DNA from: a virus
Direction: 5' to 3' (one strand)
Virus record (IMG/VR): IMGVR_UViG_3300006810_000280
Span: 1 to 28,749 of that record
Length of the DNA stretch: 28,749 bases
In this document: positions 1 through 7,180 of the stretch, one piece after another
Position numbering within the stretch: position 1 is the stretch's first letter
Layout of the letters: the number at the start of each line of letters is the position of its first letter
Translations under genes and position numbers: made by a program
The notes under the pieces: model-generated
What the model saw: only the letters and a program-made list of their open reading frames with translations
Told to the model about the DNA's origin: nothing
The model's database searches: none

Positions 1-715
1 CGACTGATCCGCCGCGGAATGAATAGATCGATTGGTCAGGGTCGCCGACAAATGTGCGTGAGTCGAATTCCAGCCGCTCGATGATTTCGAAATCGATAGG
101 CGCGCAATCTTGCACCTCGTCAACCAGGATGTGACCAAGGCACATGTGCGACTCATTCAATTTCCCTGCGAGCTTGCAGGCCATGTGCAGGATGGCGTCA
201 AATGTCAACATGCCCTCGGCGATCAACTGCCCGTAAAATCCCGCGACGACGACCTCTACTTTGTCCAACCTGCCTTGCCTCTCGACTGGTCCGCGCGCTA
301 TCGCCTCCTCAAGTTTTTTCCGTGATCCTTTCCAACCAAGATCCGAAACGACTTTGTCCAAGACTTGCGCCGCGTGCTCCTCATCTATCACGACGATGTC
401 AGACGGTAGTCCAACCATCTCACCAAATTCCGTCAGCAACCGCAGGCAGAACCCGTGAAGCGTCCCGACGTAGCCAAGCCTCACGTTGTGGTATCTTTTC
501 GGTCGTTCTTCCGCGACTCGCCGCTCGATCTCGCGGCCTGCCGCGTTGGTGAATGTGATTGCGCTGATCTCCAGCGGCTCGATTCCGCTTTCGATCATGT
601 GCCGGATTCGGGCAACGAGAGTGCGGGTTTTTCCGGAGCCTGGGCCGGCGATGACTAACAGCCGGTCAGCGGTCGATGTAGCTGCGGCGAGTTGGTTTTG
701 ATTGAGTTCGTTCAT
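1..715 (-). CDS. UvrD/Rep-type superfamily 1 DNA helicase, 3'-truncated by window edge
   Basis: I translated this frame by hand. It runs from an ATG at 715 to the window edge with no stop, giving the first 238 residues. The SF1A helicase motifs occur in order: Q-motif region LNQNQLAA (4-11), Walker A AGPGSGKT (23-30), motif Ia around AITFTNAAGREI (52-63), GTLHGFC (84-90), Walker B/motif II VDEVQD (198-203), and motif III VGDPDQSIYSFRGG (223-236). Family members are ATP-driven 3'-5' DNA translocases used in repair, recombination or phage replication. Motifs IV-VI would lie outside the window. It follows the SbcC-like ATPase gene, which suggests a joint DNA-processing role (inference). No Shine-Dalgarno is visible. 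The start is preceded by the structured element at 732-828, so expression may be controlled there. The family call is firm; the exact subfamily is not. Confidence 0.93.
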   Translation of the reverse strand, partial: MNELNQNQLAAATSTADRLLVIAGPGSGKTRTLVARIRHMIESGIEPLEISAITFTNAAGREIERRVAEERPKRYHNVRLGYVGTLHGFCLRLLTEFGEMVGLPSDIVVIDEEHAAQVLDKVVSDLGWKGSRKKLEEAIARGPVERQGRLDKVEVVVAGFYGQLIAEGMLTFDAILHMACKLAGKLNESHMCLGHILVDEVQDCAPIDFEIIERLEFDSRTFVGDPDQSIYSFRGGSV

Positions 716-731
716 GGTTTGCTTTGATAGG

Positions 732-828
732 TTGAAGCCTCTCCGAGTTAATATTGACGCGCCCCGATTGTTGCAGTTGTAGTTGATGGGAGGGACGCGC
801 CCCAAAGAACAGCCCGGAAAGGCTTCAA
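732..828 (-). promoter_or_regulatory. structured intergenic element: 14-bp inverted repeat enclosing a 10-nt direct repeat
   Basis: The 118-bp gap between the ATPase stop and the helicase start holds two arms, 732-745 and 815-828. In minus-strand RNA they pair over 14 consecutive positions (13 Watson-Crick and one G-U). The stem base lies 16 nt upstream of the helicase ATG. The 69-nt interior carries two exact copies of GACGCGCCCC (756-765 and 794-803, + strand). A 10-nt exact direct repeat inside a long inverted repeat suggests a regulatory RNA, a paired protein-binding site or a replication-related site. The function is unknown. No T-tract follows the stem, so an intrinsic terminator is unlikely. 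Confidence 0.45.
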
Positions 829-833
829 AGTGT

Positions 834-3137
834 TCAGTTCCAAACGGTAACAACTTTCACGTTCGCCTCGCCACAACCGACTGATTCCGACGCATCCGCC
901 CCTATAAACTGGTCGATCTTGCCCGCGTCGATCAGCTCCCGCACGCGCAGCAGTAGTGCGCGCTTGGTGTCCGCGTCCAGTCGTCCGAGTTCGTCGACGA
1001 TCGCGATGCGCGGGCCGTCGCTGGTCGTTGCGAGTGCGATGCAGACAGCGGCGTATGCAATCGCCAGTTCCGCGCCTGAGAATGTCGCGCTGCCGAGCCG
1101 CACAAAGTTGCGACCGCTCCACCTTCCAAGCTCTCCGTCGCAGACATTGAGTGGAGTTTCAAGCACGTCTGCGCAAAGAGCGTTTGCGCGTTTAGACAGT
1201 TCGTTTAGAGTCGCGTTGATGAACTCATCGCGGCACGTTTCGAGCTCGGCGAGAACCGCCTTGTGCGTCGCTTCTTCGGCTTTGGCTTTGTCGCGCGCGG
1301 CGATGGATTCTTCGACGGCTTGAAGTTTGGCGCGGGCTGCTATGCCTTTTTTTTCCTCGATGTCTTTTTCACCGATCGCGCCGTCAATCTCTTGGAGTTT
1401 TATGGTTTGCTCGCGATACTCGTAGTCTAACCGTTGGGTTCCTCCGTGAGCCTTCAACAGTTCGTCAACCTGCCGGTCAATGTCAGCGATTGTTTGCGCG
1501 TTCTCATCTAGTGCCGCGGCGGCGGCGAGCGCGTTGCGTAGCTCCTGCAACTGGTTGCGGCGGGCGGTGAGTTCGCGGCCGAATGCTTCGACTCGGCCGC
1601 GCTTGTCGGCTGCGTCCTTGTTGGCGTCGATCCGTTTTTGCAGGTCGTCGGCGCGCTCGGTCAGTGCCTCAGTCCGCATTGCGTGATTCGCTGACGCGCG
1701 GCTTGCTTCCTGCGCTTTTTCAAGGTCGCCTGATGCGTTTCCGATGTCTTCAAGCTCGGCGCGCCGATCGTCGCGTGTTGCGATAACTTCCGCGCGTTTG
1801 AGTGACAGTTTGCCGGTTTCCTCAAGTAGTCCCTCAAGCTTGAATTCCTCGTCGCTCAACTTGCCGTTGATGCCATCCTTGATGTTCTCGCGCCACCCTT
1901 CCGAGTCGGAGCCGCAATGCGGGCAACTCGGTTGCGCGTCGATCTCTGCAAGCTGAGTTTCATGCGCCGCGATGGCATCGGTGATCTGTCCGTGTCTGAC
2001 CTCGTTCTTGTCGAGCCATCGATCAAGCGCGGCGATCTCCGATTCGCAATCACCTAACGCAGATTCCAGTTTCCTTGCGCGCTCGATGCGGTCGCGGATC
2101 TCGGCGAATGTTTCGTCGCTCGGCATCTCTGGAACGTCCTGGGCTTTCAGTTCCGCGATCTGGAGTCGCACGTTTTGGAGCGTTGCGACGTCGTGACCGT
2201 ATTGCTGCGCTTGCGCGGCGAGTCCTAAGTCTTCGGATATTGCTCCGAGTATCTTGCCTTCGATCTCGGCCAAAACAGTTGCTAGTTCGTCGGCGGTTCT
2301 GTCAAACCCTACCTCCTGACGTTTGGCGGCGACCATCTCTTGCACGCCGTCGCCGTCGTGGACCTTGAGCCCAGCGCGGCGCACTTTCAACGCGGCGACC
2401 TGCTCCGTTACGGCGTCGATTGCATTCAGCGATTTCAAGACCGCCTCCCGCTCCTCCCGCAGCTTGCGCAACTCGACGCCGGCGCGGCTGGATACGTGGA
2501 CGATGTCGCGCAACTCTGTGAGCGATTGCGCTGCACCCTCGTGGCGTTTGACTGCGGCAGCTGCCTCCTTACGCTCGGCGTCGATCGCTTTGATTGCGGC
2601 CTCAATGCCGTCAACCGGCTCTTGCCCGATCAACGCCTCATCTATGATCTGCTCGACGCACAGCAACACGTCTTTAACAACGTCAACGGGGTGATCGTCG
2701 GGCCGGATCTTTGCGACCGATTCCCGGAGTTCGTCGACATCAAACGCAATGTCGGGACAATGTCGCAGGATCATTTCACGGCGCGCTTTTGGGCTGGCAT
2801 CGAAATACACAGACGCGTCTAGTGTGACGGCGTCTAGTGCGTTGTCCGTCGCGTCGAGCTTGATCGACTTGCCTTTCTGGGTCAGGCATCGGCGCCATTG
2901 TGAGGCGTCGTCCCATTCGATCCCGCATTCCATCTCTGATCCGCTGCTCAGCGAAAAAATGCCGGCGTTGGTTTTGGCGCAGCCTGGAATGTAGCCTGTC
3001 AAGGCAAACGTCGCCGCGTTCAGTCGGGCGGTTTTGCCTGTAAAATTGCGCCCTTGAAAAACGGTGATGTCGGCAACGTCTTCGGAGAATGTCAACCCCT
3101 TCATGTTGCGTGCTTCTATTTTGGTGATTCGTTTCAT
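834..3137 (-). CDS. SbcC/Rad50-like SMC-family ATPase with zinc hook
   Basis: The 767-residue protein has split ABC-ATPase architecture. Walker A GRNFTGKT (29-36) is near the N terminus, a long Glu/Arg/Ala-rich coiled coil (about 180-660) carries a CPHC zinc-hook motif (405-408) in the middle, and the C-terminal lobe has an SGAE signature (687-690) and Walker B ending in DE (715-716). Proteins of this form tether and process DNA ends, usually with an SbcD/Mre11 nuclease. No such nuclease gene is in this window, and the protein is shorter than cellular SbcC (over 1,000 residues). Its neighbours are a possible DNA-binding protein upstream and a UvrD-like helicase downstream, so a recombination or replication module is likely. 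The leader at 3138-3164 is A/C-rich with no Shine-Dalgarno. A RecF/RecN-like role is an alternative. Confidence 0.85.
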   Translation of the reverse strand: MKRITKIEARNMKGLTFSEDVADITVFQGRNFTGKTARLNAATFALTGYIPGCAKTNAGIFSLSSGSEMECGIEWDDASQWRRCLTQKGKSIKLDATDNALDAVTLDASVYFDASPKARREMILRHCPDIAFDVDELRESVAKIRPDDHPVDVVKDVLLCVEQIIDEALIGQEPVDGIEAAIKAIDAERKEAAAAVKRHEGAAQSLTELRDIVHVSSRAGVELRKLREEREAVLKSLNAIDAVTEQVAALKVRRAGLKVHDGDGVQEMVAAKRQEVGFDRTADELATVLAEIEGKILGAISEDLGLAAQAQQYGHDVATLQNVRLQIAELKAQDVPEMPSDETFAEIRDRIERARKLESALGDCESEIAALDRWLDKNEVRHGQITDAIAAHETQLAEIDAQPSCPHCGSDSEGWRENIKDGINGKLSDEEFKLEGLLEETGKLSLKRAEVIATRDDRRAELEDIGNASGDLEKAQEASRASANHAMRTEALTERADDLQKRIDANKDAADKRGRVEAFGRELTARRNQLQELRNALAAAAALDENAQTIADIDRQVDELLKAHGGTQRLDYEYREQTIKLQEIDGAIGEKDIEEKKGIAARAKLQAVEESIAARDKAKAEEATHKAVLAELETCRDEFINATLNELSKRANALCADVLETPLNVCDGELGRWSGRNFVRLGSATFSGAELAIAYAAVCIALATTSDGPRIAIVDELGRLDADTKRALLLRVRELIDAGKIDQFIGADASESVGCGEANVKVVTVWN

Positions 3138-3173
3138 TTTGTTTTGTCTGTTTGGTTTGTTTGGCGCGCCGGT

Positions 3174-3791
3174 CTAGGACTGCGCCGGAATCGGCAACCG
3201 CGTCGCGCTCATCTCGTCAATGCCGCCGCGCCGGTCGGCGGCAATGAAGATCGTAGACGTGATCGCTTGAAACTGGTCAGGCGTCAGCGGTTGGCCATAC
3301 GCCTCCGCATACCAGCGATCAACGTAGCGCGCGCCCTGCAATGCGCGGCACATGAGATTGGAAACCTTGGCCAACGTCTCGTCCACATTGCCCGCACTGC
3401 TGCTAGGCTGCGGGGCCTGCGACTGCGGCGGTTGCGGTGCCGCTTGATCGAATGCCGGCGGCTGATCCTGCGACGGGGCAGGGGCGTGCGGTTGCGCGGG
3501 CTGCGTGGGCGGATGGCCTCCTGCGGCGGGCTGTGCGTCGGTGATCTGAATTGTTGCAGTGTCGCGGGAGCCGAACGCTTGAAAAAAAACCAACTCGCCG
3601 ACGTGGCCGTCAAACGCTTTCCCGCAGGCGTCGTTCTCGACGTTGTAAAGCCGGTTTGTCATGCCGTTTTGAAAATCCAGCGCGACCCATGGCGGTTTGC
3701 CATCGAATTTGCTCGGGGTGACGTTTGAGGCGACAACGGCGCGCGCCGGTCCGATGTTGACGAGTTCGGAGTGATAGAGTGTTTTACTCAT
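3174..3791 (-). CDS. two-domain protein with Pro/Gln-rich linker, possible DNA-binding accessory
   Basis: I chose the ATG at 3791 (205 aa) rather than an upstream one at 3845, because the extra 18 residues look non-conserved. The N-terminal 85 residues look like a compact beta-rich domain, ending in alternating hydrophobic residues around ELVFFQAFGS (66-75). Residues 86-134 are a Pro/Gln/Ala linker, and the last 70 form a helical segment containing RYVDRWYAEAYG (155-166). A small beta domain with a disordered linker beside recombination genes would suit a single-stranded DNA-binding or annealing accessory protein, but no diagnostic motif is present and this is inference. It lies 36 bp upstream of the SbcC-like gene and probably shares its transcript. 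Confidence 0.35.
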   Translation of the reverse strand: MSKTLYHSELVNIGPARAVVASNVTPSKFDGKPPWVALDFQNGMTNRLYNVENDACGKAFDGHVGELVFFQAFGSRDTATIQITDAQPAAGGHPPTQPAQPHAPAPSQDQPPAFDQAAPQPPQSQAPQPSSSAGNVDETLAKVSNLMCRALQGARYVDRWYAEAYGQPLTPDQFQAITSTIFIAADRRGGIDEMSATRLPIPAQS

Positions 3792-3878
3792 AATCTGATC
3801 TGTTTTTCTGTTAGTGCGGTCCATTTGGCCCGCGTTCGGTTGCAATCTACCGCAAATGCGCGGGTATCGTCAAGCGGT

Positions 3879-4478
3879 TTATTCGCTCAAGATCAAATCC
3901 CCGAACAAGTCGAGGTTTTCGAAAATCCTTGAATGCTTGCGGAATGCCGGAAACTCAAACCCTGCCTTGCCGCCTACTTCAATCGCATTGTGATTTTTGA
4001 CACGCATCGATTTGCCCGCGTAGCCAATGCTTCCCATGTCGCCCCACGCGTGAAACGCCAAGCACTTTGCAAACGTCACAGCAAGATCACCAGGCGCATG
4101 CCACACGTCGACGCGCTCCACCTCGGGCGGCATTGGCGCATTGGAATCCAGTGCGGGATTGATAAAAATCAGGCGGTCAAATATCGGCCTGATCCAAGCC
4201 GCATTGAGCAGCTTCCGGCAGCCGTCCGAATGCCCTAGCCCGATGATCCGAGCGGGCTCCGAGTCAAACCGCGCAGCATCCGTCGCCGTCTCGACGATCT
4301 CCCGCGCGCGCTGTTGGTTCCGGAAGCGTGATCGCGCCGCGGCCAGAAACTCGAAACCGCGGTCTGCCTCAATCATCGTCCAACCGCGCGCCTCTGCGTA
4401 TGGTCGGAAGCGGTCGGTTGTGGCGGCGCCATTGTCGCGGACGTTGAATCCGTGAGCGGTGACGAGGATCGTTTTCAT
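3879..4478 (-). CDS. alpha/beta-hydrolase fold protein in the lysis region
   Basis: The 199-residue protein opens with a beta strand and AHGFN (8-12), an oxyanion-hole-like segment. It has the nucleophile elbow GHSDG (82-86, Ser84), a following strand LIFINPALD (103-111), a possible acid at Asp131 in WHAPGD, and a possible catalytic His182 in RKHSRIF. Order and spacing fit a Ser-Asp-His serine hydrolase or esterase. The substrate is unknown. The gene overlaps the 56-aa ORF by ATGA and follows the holin and lipoprotein genes, a place where phages often keep envelope-degrading enzymes. Known phage hydrolases of this fold include mycobacteriophage LysB esterases, but I see no specific similarity to LysB. 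An envelope-lipid or polysaccharide esterase is inference. Confidence 0.6.
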   Translation of the reverse strand: MKTILVTAHGFNVRDNGAATTDRFRPYAEARGWTMIEADRGFEFLAAARSRFRNQQRAREIVETATDAARFDSEPARIIGLGHSDGCRKLLNAAWIRPIFDRLIFINPALDSNAPMPPEVERVDVWHAPGDLAVTFAKCLAFHAWGDMGSIGYAGKSMRVKNHNAIEVGGKAGFEFPAFRKHSRIFENLDLFGDLILSE

Positions 4479-4645
4479 CGAGCCCGCGCCATACTGAGCT
4501 TGTGCGAGGCGACGAACGCGTCAAGGGCCGGCACGTCGCGCACGGTGACGGCGTTGTCAGAGACGAGTCCGGCATCCTGCGCTAGGTTCATGATCTCCTT
4601 GTCCGACAGTTCCCACTTCTTGGCAAGTTTTTGCAGGTCGTTCAT
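4475..4645 (-). CDS. 56-aa hypothetical protein of the lysis region
   Basis: I found this small gene by reading the minus strand between its neighbours. Its ATG at 4645 overlaps the stop of the upstream 64-aa gene as ATGA, and its TGA overlaps the start of the downstream hydrolase gene in the same way. Such exact coupling on both sides is strong evidence for translation. The product starts MNDLQKLAKKWELSDKEI and has two short amphipathic helices with no signal peptide or membrane segment. I recognise no family. The helical N terminus with a following turn could be a small DNA- or protein-binding fold, but nothing is diagnostic. Confidence 0.65.
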   Translation of the reverse strand: MNDLQKLAKKWELSDKEIMNLAQDAGLVSDNAVTVRDVPALDAFVASHKLSMARAR

Positions 4646-4836
4646 TTGTGCTTTAGTCCTTCGATGTAGATTTCCAGGCGGTGGATGTCCTCGCGATTCT
4701 GACTTACGGAATCAATCAACCGCGTGTAGATGTCCTTGCAGAGAAAGCCAACGAGCGCAACCATTACAGTCGACAGCATGGCAACGGTTTGCCAGTTCGG
4801 CCGCGTGTCCTCGTTGGCTTTCCTGTCGTCCTTCAC
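4642..4836 (-). CDS. small membrane protein with one TM segment and short coiled coil
   Basis: The 64-residue product has a charged N terminus (about 16 residues), one hydrophobic segment (about 17-33, VAMLSTVMVALVGFLCK) and a polar helical tail rich in Arg, Asp and Glu. The start overlaps the stop of the lipoprotein gene as ATGA, and the stop overlaps the next gene the same way. This topology occurs in antiholins, small holins and inner-membrane spanin-like proteins. Beside a lipoprotein and a holin candidate it probably contributes to lysis control. No catalytic or binding motif is visible, so the precise role is open. Confidence 0.6.
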   Translation of the reverse strand: MKDDRKANEDTRPNWQTVAMLSTVMVALVGFLCKDIYTRLIDSVSQNREDIHRLEIYIEGLKHK

Positions 4837-5402
4837 TCTTCCTCCGTTGCCGCCTGCTTCTTGAGTTTCTTGACCTCGGCTCTGCGCGCGTCCAGATCCT
4901 CAAGCACGGCGTCGTAATCCTCGGGCGTTGCGTTGCCCGCTGTGATCGCCTCGGCCGCGGCGGTCGCGCCTCCGGACACAGTGGCAAGGTATGCTTTGAG
5001 AGTGTCGGAAATCGGTTGTGCAATCGCGGAGATTGCATCGGGTTGCACTTCGCCGGCGTAATCGGTCAGACCTGTTTTAAGCCTGCCGCCCATCGAAGTG
5101 CGCCGATCCGTCGTGACGGCCGCGGCCTGCTGTTTGGACAAAAACGCGAGCGATCCGGATTTGCTCTCCGCTGTTTCGGCGTAACTGGTCGCGTTCGTCA
5201 GTGCGACTGTCACCTCGTTTGTTCGCCCGTCCGGCAGGATCTCACGATTCGTGGTCACGACGGAGCCGGTGCCGGTGCCGGATTCGTCGGTCGCGAACTG
5301 GACGTTGCGTGTTTCGCGCATCTTGCTTTTGGGATGCTGGCAACCTGCGATGATGGCCGCGACGGTGAGGAGTGCTAGTGTGATGATGGTTTGCTTTTTC
5401 AT
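4833..5402 (-). CDS. lysis-region lipoprotein
   Basis: The 189-residue product begins with a typical lipoprotein signal peptide: MKKQ, a hydrophobic stretch LALLTVAAI, and lipobox IAGC with Cys21 as the lipidation site. The mature part is polar, Ala/Thr-rich, and ends in a charged helical tail (about 155-189, with LDARRAEVKKLKKQ). It lies between two small membrane-protein genes, which suggests an envelope role at lysis, such as an outer-membrane spanin partner. However, Rz1-type spanins are much shorter and Pro-rich, so this is not a standard one. The signal peptide implies a diderm or at least lipoprotein-processing host. The leader is CAAAC-rich without a clear Shine-Dalgarno. Confidence 0.65.
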   Translation of the reverse strand: MKKQTIITLALLTVAAIIAGCQHPKSKMRETRNVQFATDESGTGTGSVVTTNREILPDGRTNEVTVALTNATSYAETAESKSGSLAFLSKQQAAAVTTDRRTSMGGRLKTGLTDYAGEVQPDAISAIAQPISDTLKAYLATVSGGATAAAEAITAGNATPEDYDAVLEDLDARRAEVKKLKKQAATEEE

Positions 5403-5445
5403 GGCTTGTTTGGGTTTGTTATGTCGCGTTTCGCTAACGCTAGGA

Positions 5446-5760
5446 TCAGGTTTTTTTTTGACTTTCCGTTAAATCAGACTTGCTGATTGCAATCGTCAAT
5501 TCATCAATTGATCTTGATAGCTTGTTGTTTGTTTCCGCGAATCTCTCGTGAGTTTCAGCGCGCTCTTTTTGCGACTCCTGCAAAACCTCACGAATGAATG
5601 TTGTATTGTCGGAGTTAAGTTTCGAAATTAGCCGTTCGCTGCGAGCGTCCTTGCGGTCGTTGATGCGCATAAACAAAACGATAACGACAAAGAGCGCGCC
5701 GGCCATGAGTCCAACCAGGCCAAATTGCCCCCATGTGTCAGCATCTGCAAAGCTTTCCAT
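5446..5760 (-). CDS. membrane-anchored coiled-coil protein, holin/antiholin-like
   Basis: I chose the ATG at 5760, just at the end of the upstream gene (TGATG); an ATG one codon earlier is equally possible. The 104-residue product has a short polar N terminus, one strong TM segment (about 11-31, FGLVGLMAGALFVVIVLFM) and a long charged helix to the C terminus with heptad-like spacing. That layout resembles small phage holins of the BhlA/UviB type or an inner-membrane spanin, an inference from topology only. The last codons lie in an A9 tract forming a canonical slippery heptamer (see the feature at 5452-5458), so a longer -1 frameshift form may exist. Confidence 0.6.
   Translation of the reverse strand: MESFADADTWGQFGLVGLMAGALFVVIVLFMRINDRKDARSERLISKLNSDNTTFIREVLQESQKERAETHERFAETNNKLSRSIDELTIAISKSDLTESQKKT
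5452..5458 (-). other. candidate -1 frameshift site A_AAA_AAA
   Basis: The minus strand carries nine A residues (5451-5459). In the zero frame they read CAA AAA AAA ACC TGA, so the heptamer A_AAA_AAA sits exactly in slippery phase two codons before the stop. A -1 shift would add 17 residues (NLILALAKRDITNPNKP), and its TGA would overlap the ATG of the lipoprotein gene at 5402 as ATGA. No experimental evidence is available. A homopolymer length error in the sequence could mimic this. Confidence 0.4.
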
Positions 5761-6065
5761 CATTGCTTGAGTTTGTTGACGACTTTGACGAGGTGGTAAG
5801 TGGTGGCCGATGTTGCGAAAAACATGCAAAACCGAATACTGGATTGCAAAGCTTGCGACCATTCATCGAGCCATCCGAAATGCGCCGCAATCGCAAAAAT
5901 TAGCGTGCCTAAACCGATGACTGCCTCGCCGGCCAGTTGATAGCAAATCGCCTTTGAAACGTGCTCGGCGTCGTGCTTGGCTTTGATGCCGCCAAATACA
6001 AATGCTGCATACACTGACAAAATCACTGTCGCGATGCCGAGTGACATAATAATTAGCGTTATCAT
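5760..6065 (-). CDS. putative holin with three transmembrane segments
   Basis: The 101-residue product has three hydrophobic segments: residues 1-26 (a Leu/Ile/Val-rich start ending AAFVFGG), about 45-65 (AGEAVIGLGTLIFAIAAHFGW) and about 76-95 (SIRFCMFFATSATTYHLV). They are separated by short charged loops, and the protein ends in a basic tail. Length and topology match class I holins, which form lethal holes in the inner membrane and time lysis. Its place after the tail and adhesin genes and before another membrane protein and a lipoprotein supports this. Holins share little sequence, so the call rests on topology and context. The gene start lies 11 bp after the glycosyltransferase stop. Confidence 0.6.
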   Translation of the reverse strand: MITLIIMSLGIATVILSVYAAFVFGGIKAKHDAEHVSKAICYQLAGEAVIGLGTLIFAIAAHFGWLDEWSQALQSSIRFCMFFATSATTYHLVKVVNKLKQ

Positions 6066-6076
6066 GGCGTTGCGTG

Positions 6077-7177
6077 TTAGCCGTCCTCGCGGCGTTGCTC
6101 AAAATACTCTACGTGTCGGCGATGCAATTCTGGTTTGTCCGTTGCCCATTCAAGAAGGCCAGTCGTCACGTTGCGATGCAAGTCTGTGCTCGGATCAAAG
6201 TCAACCAAGTATTGAGTGCGTTCCCGATATTGCCTGTTCTCCCTGTCTCCGTGCCATAGATGCGTAATACGCCCCTTAATGCACCCAACATCGCCGCGGA
6301 CATAGCGCGCGACCGGTAACGCCCATCGTCGAAAATCGTCGGCGACCTTGTCGCAGTTAACCGCGCGCAGATACGGCGGCTCAAGCTGACCCATGAAAGC
6401 TGCGTGCGCGAGCGCGTCGCCGCCGCCGGTAATAAATTTCTCGTAGAGCCCAAAGAGGTCGAAAAACTCGCGATGCGCGGCCCATGCGCCCCCAGGCGGG
6501 TGATCTCCGAAATTGACTGGCAGTGTATTGAGTTGCGCCAGATGCGCGGCGACGCTAGTCCTTGTTTGGATCGGGCTTCCGTCGCGGTCGTTGTGCGTGA
6601 TCTCGGAATACAATTGGACAACGGGCTTGTTCCGCAATGCTTCCTCGGCCTGCTCTCGCCAGTTTTGGTTTTGGAAGATCAGGTCGCAGTCAATCCATGC
6701 GATGGCGTCGAACTCGCGCGGGATAAATCCCCTGTCGCGGGCGGCGATGTTGAGCACGTTTTCTTTCAGCCAAAGCTTGTCCTTGGCTCTCATGTGCTTG
6801 ACTTGATCCGACTGCGGCATGGTGAAACGTTGCCCTTTAAACGCAATCTCGACCGTGTAGAGCGGTGGCCATCCGTCCTTTTCAAACTGCTCTGCGAAGC
6901 GATCGTAATTCCGGCGAAGCGTTTCAAAGCCTGCCGGATTGTAGAAGCAGCACACCGCCGCTATGCGCGGCCGCGGCATCGGCTCCCATTGCGAATGCTT
7001 TGATTCTCCCGCACTCGCAGCCGATTTGATCGTGTAGCCAGCCGCGGCAAGCTCCGACATGATCCGCGCGGCCTTTGCCGGCTGGTCGCGGCACGGGTAG
7101 CAGCGGAAGCGCGCCGGATCAGGCGGCACTGTGTCAGACTTCCATGCTGTGCGCGTTTTGGTGTCGGCGACGATCAT
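6077..7177 (-). CDS. phage-encoded glycosyltransferase (GT-A-like)
   Basis: The 366-residue product has a glycosyltransferase-like core from about residue 70. It shows strand RIAAVCCFYNP (71-81), a KLWLKENVLN segment (134-143), a metal/nucleotide-sugar-binding DxD-type motif in AWIDCDLIF (160-168, D163-C-D165), an acceptor-site-like GGAWAA (229-234), GGGD (251-254) and HLWHGD (306-311). I recall this arrangement from a family of phage and bacterial glycosyltransferases, but could not search. The N-terminal 70 residues, with two Cys, look like an additional small domain. It is the last gene of the adhesin block, just before the lysis genes. It may glycosylate virion fibres or modify host surface glycans (inference). 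The donor sugar is unknown. Confidence 0.75.
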   Translation of the reverse strand: MIVADTKTRTAWKSDTVPPDPARFRCYPCRDQPAKAARIMSELAAAGYTIKSAASAGESKHSQWEPMPRPRIAAVCCFYNPAGFETLRRNYDRFAEQFEKDGWPPLYTVEIAFKGQRFTMPQSDQVKHMRAKDKLWLKENVLNIAARDRGFIPREFDAIAWIDCDLIFQNQNWREQAEEALRNKPVVQLYSEITHNDRDGSPIQTRTSVAAHLAQLNTLPVNFGDHPPGGAWAAHREFFDLFGLYEKFITGGGDALAHAAFMGQLEPPYLRAVNCDKVADDFRRWALPVARYVRGDVGCIKGRITHLWHGDRENRQYRERTQYLVDFDPSTDLHRNVTTGLLEWATDKPELHRRHVEYFEQRREDG

Positions 7178-7180
7178 GGG

